In this document: piece by piece, positions 13,256 through 27,400 of the stretch
How the letters are laid out: every line of letters begins with the position of its first letter
Numbering within the stretch: the first letter of the stretch is position 1
Source of the DNA: Eopsaltria australis
Taxonomy: Eukaryota > Chordata > Aves > Passeriformes > Petroicidae
Direction of reading: 5' to 3'
Assembly (NCBI GenBank): GCA_034509425.1
Contig: JAVTVJ010000220.1
Span: 558,001-622,000, forward strand
DNA: 64,000 nt
The notes under the pieces: generated by a model
The model's input: only the letters and a program-made list of their open reading frames with translations
What the model was told of the DNA's origin: nothing
Database searches by the model: none
Program-made: the position numbers and the translations under genes

Positions 13256-15654
13256 CTGAAACAGCAAAAACAGACACAGCTTGTGAGTGACACAAACACA
13301 TCCCCAAGCCCAGGTAACCGGGCACAGCTCTCACTGCTGCCTTTCCCTCTCGCTCGGTGCCTCTGGGATGCTGAAGGTCAGCAGGGAAACTGTTCTGTAC
13401 CCACCAGCTGGACATAAGAGAAAACTCCTCCATTTGTCCCATCGACTTCCAAGTCCTATCAGGGAGCAGGTCTCAAGATTAAGATGAACACCAGAACCCA
13501 GGGAAAGCAGCTGCCCAGCAGGGAGGTTAAGTGGTGAAGAGGCAGGAATTTGGGTGGTGGGACCACGGCAAGAACTCTGCTTTTTCACAGCACCGACCTC
13601 CCTGATGCACTCAAAAGCTGTAATGTAACTTGAACATTAAGATTTATGTGGGTATATGAGATCTCAATTCTCTGCTGGGAGATTCTGCCAGATTCACTCT
13701 CTAGATTTCTCTGTATTAGTCCACACAACAGTGGCACAATATCAAATCCATACCAGCCAGAGTTACAGAAGTTGCCTTTGCCATTCTGAGATTGGCTTTG
13801 AACCAGGAACTGAAAGCAATGGGCAGAACTATTCCCCAAAACCACCCAGAATGGGGAAGTCTGAGGAAAGCTGCCTTAATTAATTGCAAATTAATAAGCA
13901 CACACATCTGATATGACAGTCTGTCATAACAATACATTTTAACAAGTGGGGTTTAAGGACCAAAAAAATCACTGGAAGGTTAAATAGACTTTTTGACTCC
14001 TAAATCATATTTGAAGCACTCTAAGCCAACAGCACCCAAACCCATCATCTCTTAGCATTTAACTAAAGTACTTCACTAATTTTTTTTAAATTACTCTGTC
14101 TACTAAGAGACTTAAGAGAGTTTAGAGAGTAAGTCTTTTGCTCAACCACATTGGAAGTAATTTAGGCTCAATACCATCTGACTGGATGTTACAGACAGGA
14201 GAGATTCCTTGCAGTAAATTCACATTTCATCTCAGAACTGCATTCACACCTATGTCTGAGGGCAATTGAATTTTGTAACAGCTCAGAGGTACAGGCAACA
14301 CTTAGAGGTACGTCTGATTTTACAGATTAATCTGAAAATATGACTTCTTTCCTTGTCAATATAGAAGGACCCTTTTCATATAAAAAAGAATTGGGATTTC
14401 TAAAATCCTAAGATTTAGTACATCTTTTAAAAAAATCATCTAACCCAGGCAGTACATTTCATCAAAAACAACCCACAAAGTTCTTCAGTAATATTTGCCC
14501 AGTCTGCCACGACTTAAAATTACTGCTAAATAAATGATGCACAATCTTGTTCTCTAGTCTGGCATTTTTCTCTCAGAATACTTCTGGCTTAAAAAAAAAA
14601 GAAAAAAAAAATCATCAAAGCAGCTTGCAATATGTTGCACCATGTAATTTATTTTCAAGTTCCTACAAATTAAGACTTAAATTCTGAGTCTCACATGTTG
14701 TGTATTCAAAGTTATCATAAGTTGTTAGGGGAAAATGTTGAATCGAACTCCACACACCTACAGAAAGAAATATTTTAAAGTTGGGCCAAAAAAATTTCAC
14801 CACCACCAGCACAATTTCCATCTTTAGAAAAATGCTGCAGAACTGTCAAACTGTTGCCTAACGGCCGCTCGTTGGCTGCAAAAGCTAAATAGGATCAGCC
14901 TATCTGTTAAGATTGCTGCTATGACAACAACTCCAGCAAGCAGCTATTTTACTGAGCCAGCTAAAAATAAATCTTTCAGCATTAAATGTATTGTAAACAC
15001 ATGACATAACAAGCATGTAAAAGCTGGTCATTTTAGGCTAAAAGGCAGAAAATTTGTATCTTAAGGAGTTTTTATTGCAATGGAAATTAAGAGAAATTGA
15101 GGGATGTAAAAGAAATGTAGTGGCGAGTTGAAAGAGAAGTTCAATCACTTCTTTAAAGGGAGCTATTTTATCCGTATCCTCTATTTGGTCAGTACAGCTC
15201 AAGATGGGTTTTCAAAAGTTGTAAGAAAACAAGGTTAAAAGACAGAGTGTGGAAAGAAATCAATATCAGAAACCATAGTGGCTATTCTTAACCAGATTAG
15301 CTGTCTCCTTTTCATCTGGCTGTGCTTTTAAACAATTTGCTAAGTTAAAACAAAGCTGCCACCCTCCCACCCCACCCCAAATAATCAAATTACTTTGTTT
15401 CATAATACTCCCACCCCTGCTCACATCTCTTGAGGCTACAGTCTAAGATGAAACAGAATACTGCAAATGAGTAATGAGAATCAATCAGATCCACACCGTC
15501 ACCAGCTTGATTTAAAACAGGACTCAACTTTTTGAAAAAGCAAGTCAGGTCTTGCTGGATTCTTTAGGGAAGTCAACCAGGATTTCAGCTACAGAATCAA
15601 CCTGCCACTTCTCCAAGACACAGGAACATCCCTTCCTTCTCCAAGATATAAATG

Positions 15655-15845
15655 TAGAGCTTTCCCCTTCCTTCACACCCTCTCTCACTATTACTCTGCT
15701 CCCCCTTCATTTTTTTCTGCTTCCTTCCTGCTTCTCTCCTGTATTATCCTCAAGTGCCCCACTCTCCATCTTTCACCCCATTCACTCCCCCCACTATACT
15801 CAACCCCCTCATCTTTACGTCCCCAACCCATCTTCCTTCAGTCCA
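15655..15845 (+). repeat. C/T-rich low-complexity block
   Basis: About 190 bases with long C and T runs and very few G. In the USP22 transcript this is an A/G-rich stretch. No gene is visible in it. Confidence 0.7.
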
Positions 15846-18800
15846 CACTGAACCTCTGTCTGTCCCCTTTACTTTTGCTCTGATATTCCAACAAACCACA
15901 CACAGGAACCAGAAGAGGCCTTGAGTGTTTTCTTTCTGGAAGATTATAATTGGTTTTTGAAATGACAGGAAAGAATGGTCCTGCACAATATAAACGGTGC
16001 ATGCACATACAGAGAGTTACTGGTAATTCTGACAGCATCAGATATCTCAATTCCCTCTGCAGTGTTTCACCCTCTACTCATCTCCTCTACTGCTGCCAGG
16101 GCAGGGATGACTCACAGGCCCAGACCCCCAGAAATGGTTTTGTACCCTCTATAGTGGAGGTTCAGCCCAGCAAAAGGGTGCAAGCATCAGTGCATGACAC
16201 ACACAGGGGAACTGGCTGTGATCACCTGTAAGATGAGAGTCCACCTCTAAAACACTGCTCTCAATGCTGTGAACAGTCATGACAAGAAATGAGTTAAAAA
16301 AGAAAGCAGCAGGCATCAGTAGGTCAAAAACCGGAATGCTGACACTCCAAATCTTCCCAAATTGTCAGAACAGCTTATTACTGGTTTACTATCCAACCAT
16401 CAGAACAGCAGTGGAGAAAATGAACACAACCCACTGATGTTCTGCCCTTGCACTTCCCTGTCTGACACCTCCTGCTCTGCTGTCCTAGGCCAGCTCAGGC
16501 TCCACGTAAAGCAAGAAGCTCACACAGGGCAGCAGCATCAGTTGTTCTAAAAACCCACAAACCTGTTTCAACCTCTTGTAATACTGGCTCCTGAAATCAA
16601 CCAATGGCAATGGGAATAAACCACCCCTACAAAGCCAATAGTGCAGGGAAAGCAAGAGGCATCCAGTGACCCGACCTATTCCAAACTCCCTCCGTATTTC
16701 AGAAATAGCTTTAAAAGTACAATTTTTATTTAACTGTATATGATAAGAGGAAAACATCTTTTAAGAAGTTTTCCACTGTGATTCTTAGGAGTCTTGCCTC
16801 TTATGTTCATACTAAATATATCAAAGCACTTTCAGAACAGAGAGGTTTTTAGCCACAAGCTTATAAGCCAAAGACCTCCTACCTTTCACAGTCTGCAAAA
16901 CATATCCACCACAAAGGTACAGGGGAAAACATGAACACTAACAAGACAGTGGGAGGCTTGGGAGGTTAAAGGATCATAAGGAAGGTGTTGCCACCCCACA
17001 CCTGTTCACAAGTAACTCAAAGAAGCAGATTCTTAAGGCAGTCTTAAAGCAAACACCAGTTATGAATCCCTGCAATGTTGGATCAGGTATGAATGTTAGG
17101 AATAAGTAAAAGCTTCCCAAACCAAATCTACTTCTATTTCCCCATCTTCTAAAGTAAGTCTTTTGTGTTAAACACATATAATGTTTAGACACATCAGAAA
17201 AAAGTAATTAATTTTCTAACATGTTATAATAATTACTGAAAGTTTCTGGTGGGTACCCTTCATTTTCCAGCCCAAATCTTCCTCAGAAACAGCTTTATTC
17301 TTGGTCTGCACAGATTAAGATGTTTGCTGTACAGCTCTAAATATCCTTACCTACAGAATACAGGTGTGTGTGGGAAATCCTCAATGCCTAAGTTTGCCAC
17401 CATAACCTGCTCTGCTCCCCAGGAGCAGTGTTTGTGCTCCAGAAGTGTTACCTCAGCTCTGCCAAACCATTCCTTACAAGGCTTTGCTTCAGAGGACTTG
17501 AGAGAAGGTGAAAGCAACACTTGTGCAGAGCCTCAGGAATCTGTGACAGTTCCTGCAACAAAACTCTGCTTTCTTGAATTCTTAACCCCTTACAGACACA
17601 CGAACAAAAGGGAAGAGATTGATTTAAGGTTTGCAGTGTTCATTACCTTAACAGCAGAATAAGGGAAAGAAGAAAAAAACAAACCCAAACCAGAAAATAT
17701 AGAGACCTTAGAATGAAAATTTTTAGATATGAAGTGCAAATGCCTTCACTGGGCCACAGATCAAGACACTGGAGCAAAATTCAAACATTTCCTCATATAT
17801 TCAGCGTTCCAGGCCTTAATATTCACATTTTAGGAACAGTCAATCCTCCCTGAGAATTTTTGCCTATTCCCCTCGCTATGTTTAGCTCACAGCGTGGACA
17901 CTGAGTTTTATTTTTATTCTTATTCATTCATCTTGCAACCAATTCTCTTGCAGATCTAAAGCAGCCACAGCAGCTCATGTTGAGTGATGAGCAGTGTGCT
18001 TCCCTTGGCCTAGTTTTTGAAAGGAAAAAAAGGGCAGATAATCACAAAAGGCCACGTAACCAACCACTGCTTCTCTCCTTGCTGAAGATGGAGACCCTAT
18101 GGCCATTCCACTTGGGGTGTTTCTTGTGCCCTGTGGGAGGACAGAGGCAGCATTAAAGCACAGCCGAGAGCATTTATTACTCTCGAGTACTCTGCACCTC
18201 AAGAGTACCAAAAATGGGTCAAATCTGCCTGATGACAATTCCATCACTCCTCAGTCTGTATTTACTCCCTGTGCTGTGTTCCTGACACCAGTCTGTCACA
18301 AACCCATCAGCCCCCAGTACAAGGACTGGGACATTGCAGAAATTTAAATAATTAAAACTTCAAAGCCATGTTCTTCGGGTTGAAGAGACAAAAAGAGGGA
18401 ATTGATTCCACAGTTCTCCATGATATGGCATATAAATCACTCCTCCACATGCTGATAGGATGATTCAGTCACTCTGAGTCAGTGCACTGCTCTGACACAT
18501 CAGCTTTAAATTATTAAAAAATCAACTTAAGTATTGTTCACTCACTTCCTGCAACCAAATCTTAATTATGACACTGTCCAATTGGAAATGTCAATTATGT
18601 CTTTAGAACGTGTCATCAATATTGTAAATTTTATTTTCAGACCCACTGGAGTCAGGGGTACCAGTAAAGGTTTTATTTGTACAAGCAAAACTGTGCACTA
18701 GTTACAGAATTTTTGAGTTTGGTAAGCAGAAAATCACTTTACTTAAACTGGGTTATTCTAAATGTTTGTTTAGCAAGCAGCAGAACCAAAAAAAAAAAAG

Positions 18801-20659
18801 GCAGAGAGGAGATGTCTACACAGCTCTCCCAGTCTGAACAGGACACTTGGCTCTGACCATCTGCTTGAAGTTTGAAGACAACAATATCACAATTTATAAT
18901 TAAAGATGAAATGGCCTAAGCTGTTAAATAACATCACAGTTCTCAAATGGAGTGTAAATAAAAATATACCATTATGACCATGTGAGCAGCTTGCTGCTGA
19001 TTCCAGTGAGTCCTACTTCTGTCTGTAACTGAAAAAACTGTGGAAGAGAAAAAGGAAAGCACTGAACATGCTAGAAAGCAACCTGAGGAAACTTCTTCCC
19101 CTTTCATCTGATAGGGGTTACATGCATGAACAATACTGAAAAGAAATACAACACACATTTCTGAATTCACTCTGAAATGAAGATGTTGTTAAATAAGAAC
19201 CATGCTGTAGCCAAAGTCTATCCAAGTTACAAACCCACGACTTTGGTTCAAGGGCTCTCACCAAGAGAACACTGCAAGTCAATCTACAACTACATAACTC
19301 AGATGAAATTAATAATTATATCTGGGGGTAAAACAGAACTGAGTAGGTATCATTAATTCTACACACAGATTTCTCTCCTGCTCTCCTGATTCTGGATGGT
19401 GTGTTGTTTCAAGAGATGGATATAGAATCACTGCGATTTTTTTAACTTTTTCCATTTTTTGTTTTACACAAAATTCTGCAACAGGTACGAGACTGAAATG
19501 AAACTGGGGAGGAAAAGAAGAGTTGAGCAATTTAAAAGACAGCACAAGCTAGAGGAAGAAATAGGAGGATCCTCTAAAAATGTAATTCTGCTTTTCCTGT
19601 GCATAGTCACAATAGTAAAAAGTTGTATTTCAACAAGAACAAACCAATTCTCTGGAATTCAAATGACTATGCTGAAATTGCTTCTTTGCCTCTCCTTTGC
19701 TAGGTGCTCATCCCCTCCACCAGCATTTACAAACCTAAATGATTTCTCAAGTACTCTATAAAAGATGCAGTTAAGAGCCTATTGTGTTTCTGAACCATTT
19801 AAATAATGGACCTTATTCAAATTAAATCACATGTCCTTCTATAGTAAGATTCCTTTAACAGTGGGAAGTCTATTTGCCTCGTGAAAACACATAAGCTTCT
19901 TAAGGTTCAAACGAAGGGCTCTTTCCCTGGATATATCCATTGCATGGATACATTCTGTGTGTTGATTTTTATCTATTTCCTGCAATGCACCACTGCAGCA
20001 GCAAATTCCACATGAGAACAAGGGGCTTGCCAAGACCGCAGTAGTGTATGCTCAGATGGAAAGCAAAATCTATTCCTTCACCTCAGCATTCCCCCACGTC
20101 AGCAAATCGTGGAAATGTTTTTAAATGTCCTATTAGGTAAGGGATCGATCCCTGCTGTGGGCACGTGACTGGGGAAGCAATTCAAGGAATAAGCTGAAGA
20201 GCCAAACCTGCCTGATGCTATGTTAAATCTTATTAAACCCTGCCCAGGCTGCAGACACGACTTTTTGCCCTGTGTAAAACTAAGAGATGGGATTCTTCCT
20301 ATGAAAACAGGAATGCTCTTGGGAAGTTTGCCACAGTACTTCCATGGAAATACTCTAGGCAGCATCCTTGCAGGAAGGAAAGAAAAAAGAAAACTTCAGG
20401 ATACATAGGATCAAAGCCCTAACAACTCCTACAGGCTCATTTGGAAAAGCACACATATTCCAGCTATCTTTCCTTTAACTGCTCTAAGATAGCCATAAAA
20501 ATATAGGCACTTAATTAGTCCAGATCAAAGTCAAAGCAATTCTGCTGGTGGGAAAGATGGATGGGATGATGCTACAGCACAGATTCTCCATGGTGTGACT
20601 TATCTGTGGGACAATACAGCAAAAAAGATTGTTAGTAGAAAATGAGCAGCTGTAGAATG

Positions 20660-20726
20660 ACAGAGGGCATCTATTAGTGACTGACAGATCTTTAAAGTCC
20701 CTTCCAACCCAAGTCATTCCATGACT
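20660..20726 (+). mobile_element. Short CR1 LINE 3' tail
   Basis: ATCTTTAAAGTCCCTTCCAA followed by CCCAAGTCATTCCATGAC is the canonical 3' end of avian CR1. Only the last 60 or so bases are clear. The sequence upstream to about 20520 may be older CR1 but cannot be assigned. It is antisense to USP22. Confidence 0.75.
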
Positions 20727-21292
20727 TTAAAAACCCCAATGGCACACTGTATAGGGCAGATCCACTGTTGATTTGTCAAGACTTGTTGGAGATCTTATAA
20801 AGGACATTTTTATAGTCACTGTAGCAAAGCAAGTACAGAAATTAACCCCACTGCTTACATCTGCTCTGGTAACTGTGGATTTCAATGAGATAATAAAACA
20901 AGGCAAACCAGTCAAACTCTCTTCTCACCAGAAAAACAAAACTTTCTCTTTTTCTTCACCTCCTCTTAGACAAGTTCTAGACCCCTCACAGAGCCTACAA
21001 GAAAAATCATCACAAAAAAAAAAAAAATAAAACAAACTTCCCTTTGGGTTCTTACAAGAGTTATACAGTACATCTGCTGGTTCTTTCAAATACTGATCTG
21101 CTCAAAGCACCACAAACCATTTCCAAAAGTATTTTCCCTTAGAAAATGTGGTGACACAGGAAAGACCATTAACCCACACACCCTGAAAGCTCCATCACCG
21201 AACAAGTGCAGTCTCTAAATTACACAGTGAGTCTTTTGGAGAAAATAACACAGAATATTCATGGGGCCTCAAACAACAGTGCTTTCACTAGA

Positions 21293-21470
21293 AAAGTTCC
21301 CAAAATGTTGTCCAGAGAAGCTGCCCCACCCCTGGAAGTGTCCAGTGGAAGGCTGGACAGGACTTGGAGCAACCTGGGATAGTGGAAGTTGTCCCTGCCC
21401 ATGACTTGATGATCTTTAAGGTCCCTTCCAACCCAAACCTTTCCACTGTTGTATGATTTAATGAAAATGG
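21293..21470 (+). mobile_element. CR1 LINE 3' fragment
   Basis: Clear CR1 tail: TTGTCCAGAGAAGCTGCCCC, CCTGGAAGTGTCCAGTGGAA, GGAGCAACCTGGGATAGTGG, then GGTCCCTTCCAACCCAAACC close to the 3' terminus. It is 5'-truncated to about 180 bases, plus-oriented and antisense to USP22. Confidence 0.9.
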
Positions 21471-24400
21471 AATTATAATGGACAAACTAGAAAATCTGCT
21501 TGTCTAGTTTCACTTATTATTTTAAGAAGTCAGCATCTGAGTATTTCTATTCAGGAATACTCCAAGCCAACCTGCACGTTACTGCTGAGGAACAGCCAGA
21601 GAATGAAAGCAAATCCTCAATGTGCTTGTACAGAACATATCTGATATCCAGGAAGCTAAACCTTACTGTTTCCTCACGCCTCAATACAAAACAAATTACT
21701 AATTCATGTTATTAGAGCTAAGTTAGAGGTCTTTCATTCACTACAAAACTTACATGCAAATTTGCAAGCCTAAAGTTATGGAGATAAGACAGAGGTGGTG
21801 AGAATTGCAATTCACCCTTTAGAGGACAAGATTTAGACAGATGGATATTCTGAACTCTACAGAGAGGCAGGTCACCATAGAAAAAACATTATTAGTGCAA
21901 TATGAGCATAAAATATGTTCTGGAAGAGAAAAGGAGCTTAGATTTCTCACATTAAAACTCGTAAGATGAATGAAAGCATCTTCAGAAAAACAGCTGGGAA
22001 AGAAGCATTCTCATGACAGGGATTTACTCCTTTATCCATTTAAAGAGTTAGCAAATTGCTGCAGTCCTACAACAATATAATAAACATTAATCACAAAGGA
22101 TGTAGGAAGGTGGGCGATAGATTCTTAGCAAAGAGCCTCTGTCTTTTTCCACAGAGGGTACAGCCAACTATGCTCTAACACTTCGTGATGTATTTAGAAC
22201 ATCAACTTGTTTTGCAAAATACGTGCATTTTACCCTTCTCCCAAAGGAATAAATTGGGAGGAGGGTGCTGATAAACTGTGACTGCCTCTCAAGATCAGGG
22301 CACAGGGAATTCTACCTCCTGTGGTTAAGGAGGGCTCAGGGAAGGGGTGCTTCCCACACAGAGAAATTTGGAATCACGTATATGGAACCAAGAGGCAACA
22401 AAAATGTCATCCAATGTGCCCCACTGGTATCAGGACTGTTAAAGACACCACTTGGCTATTACTTATTTTAACAAGGTTTCAGTTATATGAAGAGTGTAGG
22501 ATGGCAACCTCACAGAAGCAGCTCTGGATTCTTTCCTCACTGCAGTTTGTTGACTACATCTGAAGAGATCTTCTCTGCTTTTTTTCCCAGCAATATCCAA
22601 ACAGTCAACACCACTTTGTTTGTTTGTTTTCTTAATGTACCAATCACGAGTATTAAGTAAAAATCTATATATTTCCTTCTCACAGCTGCCTGTAGGCCAT
22701 TAATGGATTAGTTATATATTAGTGTCACTGCTTAGTTCAGGTGACCTAAACAGACAAATTTCTGAATTGAGATTTTTTTAATAGAGCACAGAGAAACTCA
22801 TCCTGGTATTTTGCACAGTCTCTTCTGTGAATTACTAAAAGGAGTGCTAGTAAGAAAAAAAAAAAAAGTTGTTTCTTTTTAAGTCAAATAAGAAAGTTTA
22901 CCCTTTTTACATTGTGCAAATGCAATTATCTGTGTCTTTCTGAGGTGTCATCATCAGTAATTTTGACTCCAAAAAACTTACCATGGTTCTGATCAGTCAC
23001 AGTTTAACAAACATGAGGCAAACCTGTAAGCGAATGGAGTTGACATCCAGGCCCTAAATCTGTCTGCTGACATTTGTGTAAAGGAAAAATAAAAGGTCTA
23101 GAGCTTCACTGCAATGCAATTCTTCAGAAAGCAGCAAAAAGAACCAGCAAAGAGATTCAAACCTGTACCCTGACCCAGCTCACACAGCTGCCTGCAAGGA
23201 CCAGGAGAACATTTGTGTGCAGGTCAGATGCCACTCACCCTCACAGCAACAGGAGAAGTTCCTGCTCATAGCAGCTTTGAGCGATGTGAATTTATTAGAA
23301 GAAAAAAAAATCTGCCCTTATTTCTGTGTCTAAATATCCAAACAGGGTTACAGAGGTATTTTGTTGCTGGTGGCTTTATTATTGTTGTTACGGGTTTGGT
23401 TTTCTTGTATTTAATTTCCAAGCAGCTGCTGCATCATATTAAAAAAGCTCCACTGAAACCAACAGCCAAGCAGGAATTGGCCAGAGCTTTGTATATTTGA
23501 CTACTATATGAAAAATGTTCCTGTTCAGCACAAAGTCAGAACAAAAACATTATTTTCCACAAATTCATGGAGAACAAACTTGCACAACAATTCCAGTGTC
23601 ACTGTTGTAGACTTGTAAACAATGATTCATGAGTATTTTGAAAAATACTTTCTATTTCATGTTTTACCTTCTAACACTTATTCTGTTCATTCATAATTTG
23701 GATCAAATTGGAAAGATTTGGCTGAATTTCAGAGAGTTTGAGCACTTTTTATCAACTCAAGGTAGCTGCAAGACTGCAGCAACCCTGCAAGTTAACCCAT
23801 CAGGAGACTCCAGGGAAGTGCTACATGTTGATGACATTCATCATCACCTACAGCAAAAGACACCAAGATTTGACAAGAACATTTTGTGCTGACCAGCCAG
23901 GCCCCACTCTCTTCACTCATCTTCTGTATTTATGAGAGGAAGTGCTAAACTCTTAACTCAACATAGACATTCCCTCCAACAAATGCTGATCCCTTCAGCT
24001 TAGCCCCATTCACATCCCACCAGTATTATTTCCACATCTTCCTTTTTAGTAGGCTGCTTGATTACATAATGCTGCCCATTGAAAGCAAAAATGAGTAGAT
24101 TATAGTGCTGGGTTTCATTTATGGACATTGTGCTTGCTTCGTCACTTAATGTAAAAAGCGTCACTTGCATTTATAGCACGGATATAAAAATTAGTTAAGA
24201 CAAAACAAATGCAGACTGCAGCAGCCAGCTGGGCTCAGTGGCTAGGAAAGAGTATTAGGCAAATCACAAGCTTTTAGCTAGAACACACCTCTGCATTCCA
24301 AAGAGAAATCCCAGCAGGACAGTGAGCTTTTGCAATGCCAGGGTAAGAAAAGCAAGCAGAAAAACTCCCAGGCTGTTCATTACAGTGCAAGGCTATTTCC

Positions 24401-27400
24401 TAATATCAGCAACAGATCTTTCTCCCCATCTTTTCTCCCTCTCTCTATAAAGGATGGGATAAACCAAACCCAAGGCAGCTCCACTTTTGCCATTTGATTT
24501 GCTGTTTTACAGAGAAGCCTGTCTCACCTACTCTCTGCTGTTCCGAAGGAAGGTGTTGGAAGGGCTGCAGAACAAAGGGTCAAAATACAATTAAAGTGCA
24601 GGAAATTAAACCAAGCTTTCCTTTCTTGATGTAAAGCATCAAAACACACTGTGGGCATTAGACAATCTGTCTGTGTAAACACCAGTTTCTTTCTGAATTC
24701 ATTAGGTTTCATGAAATTCTAAAGTTTCTATTAAAATATGAAAGATGGAAATGGAAGATGATATTTCAGTTGAAGTGCTACCCAGTCTTGGTGAGATAAA
24801 AATCCATCTGCCTTTATGCTACCAAATACATCAAATTCTGTGTCTTCAGGAGTGTGTGAGAAGTACAAAAAAAAAAAAACCAAAGAAAAACAACCCAAAC
24901 AAACCAGAACAACTCCTCAATGCTGTACCCCATAAAAGACTCACAGAGCAACTGAGGAGTTCCAAGAACTATTTCTAGTACCCAGCTCTAAGCAGTTGTT
25001 AGTGATCTTTCAAAAGGGGCACAGCTTTTAACCTAAATAACTGAAAATCTGAACTCAACTTTAAAAAAATCCTAAAACTATTCCAGAAAGCATTCAGAGT
25101 TCTGCAGAACAGGAACTGTCAAGACAGAACATTTTCGACATCATGCCACCTCTTCATTCCACAGTGCATCTTTCTGACAGTACTTCAGAACTCATAATTT
25201 GCACATTGCCTCACACTCTCACAAAATGATCTTTAAACCAGAATACGAGAACTCAAGTTACAAGACAGCAAAGCAAAACGTTTAAAGATGCCAAAGAGTA
25301 TCTCGAAACTGCGTGCAAACCAAAAATGCTCACAAAGCCTAGCGATTAAGACCTGATTTTAAAAAGAAACACGAATGGGTTCACCTTCAGCAGGTTTAGC
25401 TCCTGCCCTTACATGTGCCAGCTCAGTGAAATATTCAAACTCATTCCAGGTGCTCTAGAACCCTCATGTCTGTGCCCTGTAAGCAAGGAAAAAGTAACAT
25501 GCTACATAATACATAACATTTTACACTTCTTTTTTTTTTTTTGTGAAGATATTAAGGTTTCTATTGGAGATTTAATTTTGTCCACTGTCAGAGAGGTAGA
25601 ACAGTACTTGGGTGTAAAAGACAATTTGCCTGTCAGTTAATAAATTACTCCAGTTATTCTTTCATTAATCACACAGAAATTAAGGATGCAGAGAAAAGAT
25701 TCTCTAAAAGAGAGGAGATTTTTCAGAAACTTTATGGGCAAGTTCAAGTGGCTTTCATCAGTCCTGTGAATCCATTCCCTGGCACTTCTTCCTCAGTAAT
25801 GAAATAATTGAAATTAACGTGCCAAAAGACTTAATCAGAGCAGGATTTCCTGACATCCCATTTCTGATAATCAAGTGATGGCAGTGGTATCTGATGAGGG
25901 GAATGGGGGCACAGTGATACCTACACGTGTTTAACCCAAAATCTGCATTAGGACTTTCCGTTCACCATTCCCAGGTAAAATTTGGAGAAAAGATATATAA
26001 GATCATATTCCACATGACCCTTTGAACAAGCGTTTGCACAGCAAATTCATCACCACAGTTCTGCTACAGACAAGACAACTGACAACACTAAAAAGCAACA
26101 AGGAGAAAAAAATACAGTGGGCAGGTCAGGAATACTGTGAAGGAAGAGGGAAAACAGAATTCCACTCAATGTGACAACTTCTTAGATCAAAACTGTTCCA
26201 GCCCACTCAGCTCCCTTTTCTTTCACTGGCTCTTGGGAAACTCTACATTTTGGAAAGATCTATCTTCCTTCTCAGATGAAAATACAATTTATGTACATAT
26301 ACACACAGATGTATAATGTGTTAAAAAGTGTAACCATTCTACTTAGAAGAAAGAAAACAGAATTCGAATCTTAATTTCCTGCAAAGATGGTTTCAGAATA
26401 CAATTTATATACTCTTAACATTGAACACATACCAAGGACCAGGAACACACTGCAATTTCAATTAAAAATAATACCATGACACAAGAATAGTCTGTATAAT
26501 GGGAAAACACATGGGTTTTTTGTAGAGGTTTTGATCTATTTATGTCTACTTATATCAATGCCATGGATATTCAGTAGTTCATCCTTGGACAGAAGCAGAT
26601 TCTGTAAGAGCAGAATGAAGAGATAAATGCGCAAGGAGTAAGCACAAGGCATCACTGGAACACACGCACCTGACAAATTAGGAGCACGTGGCATTTCAGG
26701 AATAACAGTGCCTGCAAAAGATGCTTGAAAGAAGAGAAGAAGTCAGTCTGTTTATGCATTCCAGGTGACTGCCAGCAACTCCTCATGCACATGGCACTGA
26801 TTCATTCAGACACGACACTCACAACTTCAGTTCTGTCACATTTGTCAAGCAGAAAAAGACGTAACTTTGATTCTACCTGACAACAGCAAATACTGAGCCC
26901 ACAGCACATCCATTAACACTAATAATTAAGATAAGTAGGGTTTCATTTAGCAAAAGGGCATCTGTACAGCAAAGCTGCAGACAGCTTCAGAAAAAGAATT
27001 ACTCAGATATAATTTAGAGTTTATTTTATCAGAAGAGGGTGAGGGTACTTGGCGCACATGCACTTTTGTGTGGAGCAGAACACAGAAAACTTCAGTTGTG
27101 TAAATATAATAATCATGTGATTTAAATAACCTCTTTGGAAAGCAAAAATCACGTATCTGAAGATTTCCAACTAGAAAAAAGACACTAATGAAAATTGGAA
27201 CATGTATTGAGGAAACAAATTGCTTTTTGACTCCTATCGCAAACCAAATTCATCTTTTAATCAGAGAATAAGACAACAAACACCGACAGCCAAACACTTC
27301 CAAAGAAACTACAAAAAAGGATAAAGGGAAAAAACATCTTGCATATGGTCTAGCTCTGCTGCTCTGACAAAACACAGCAGACCTCGAAGCCTCTTTAATT

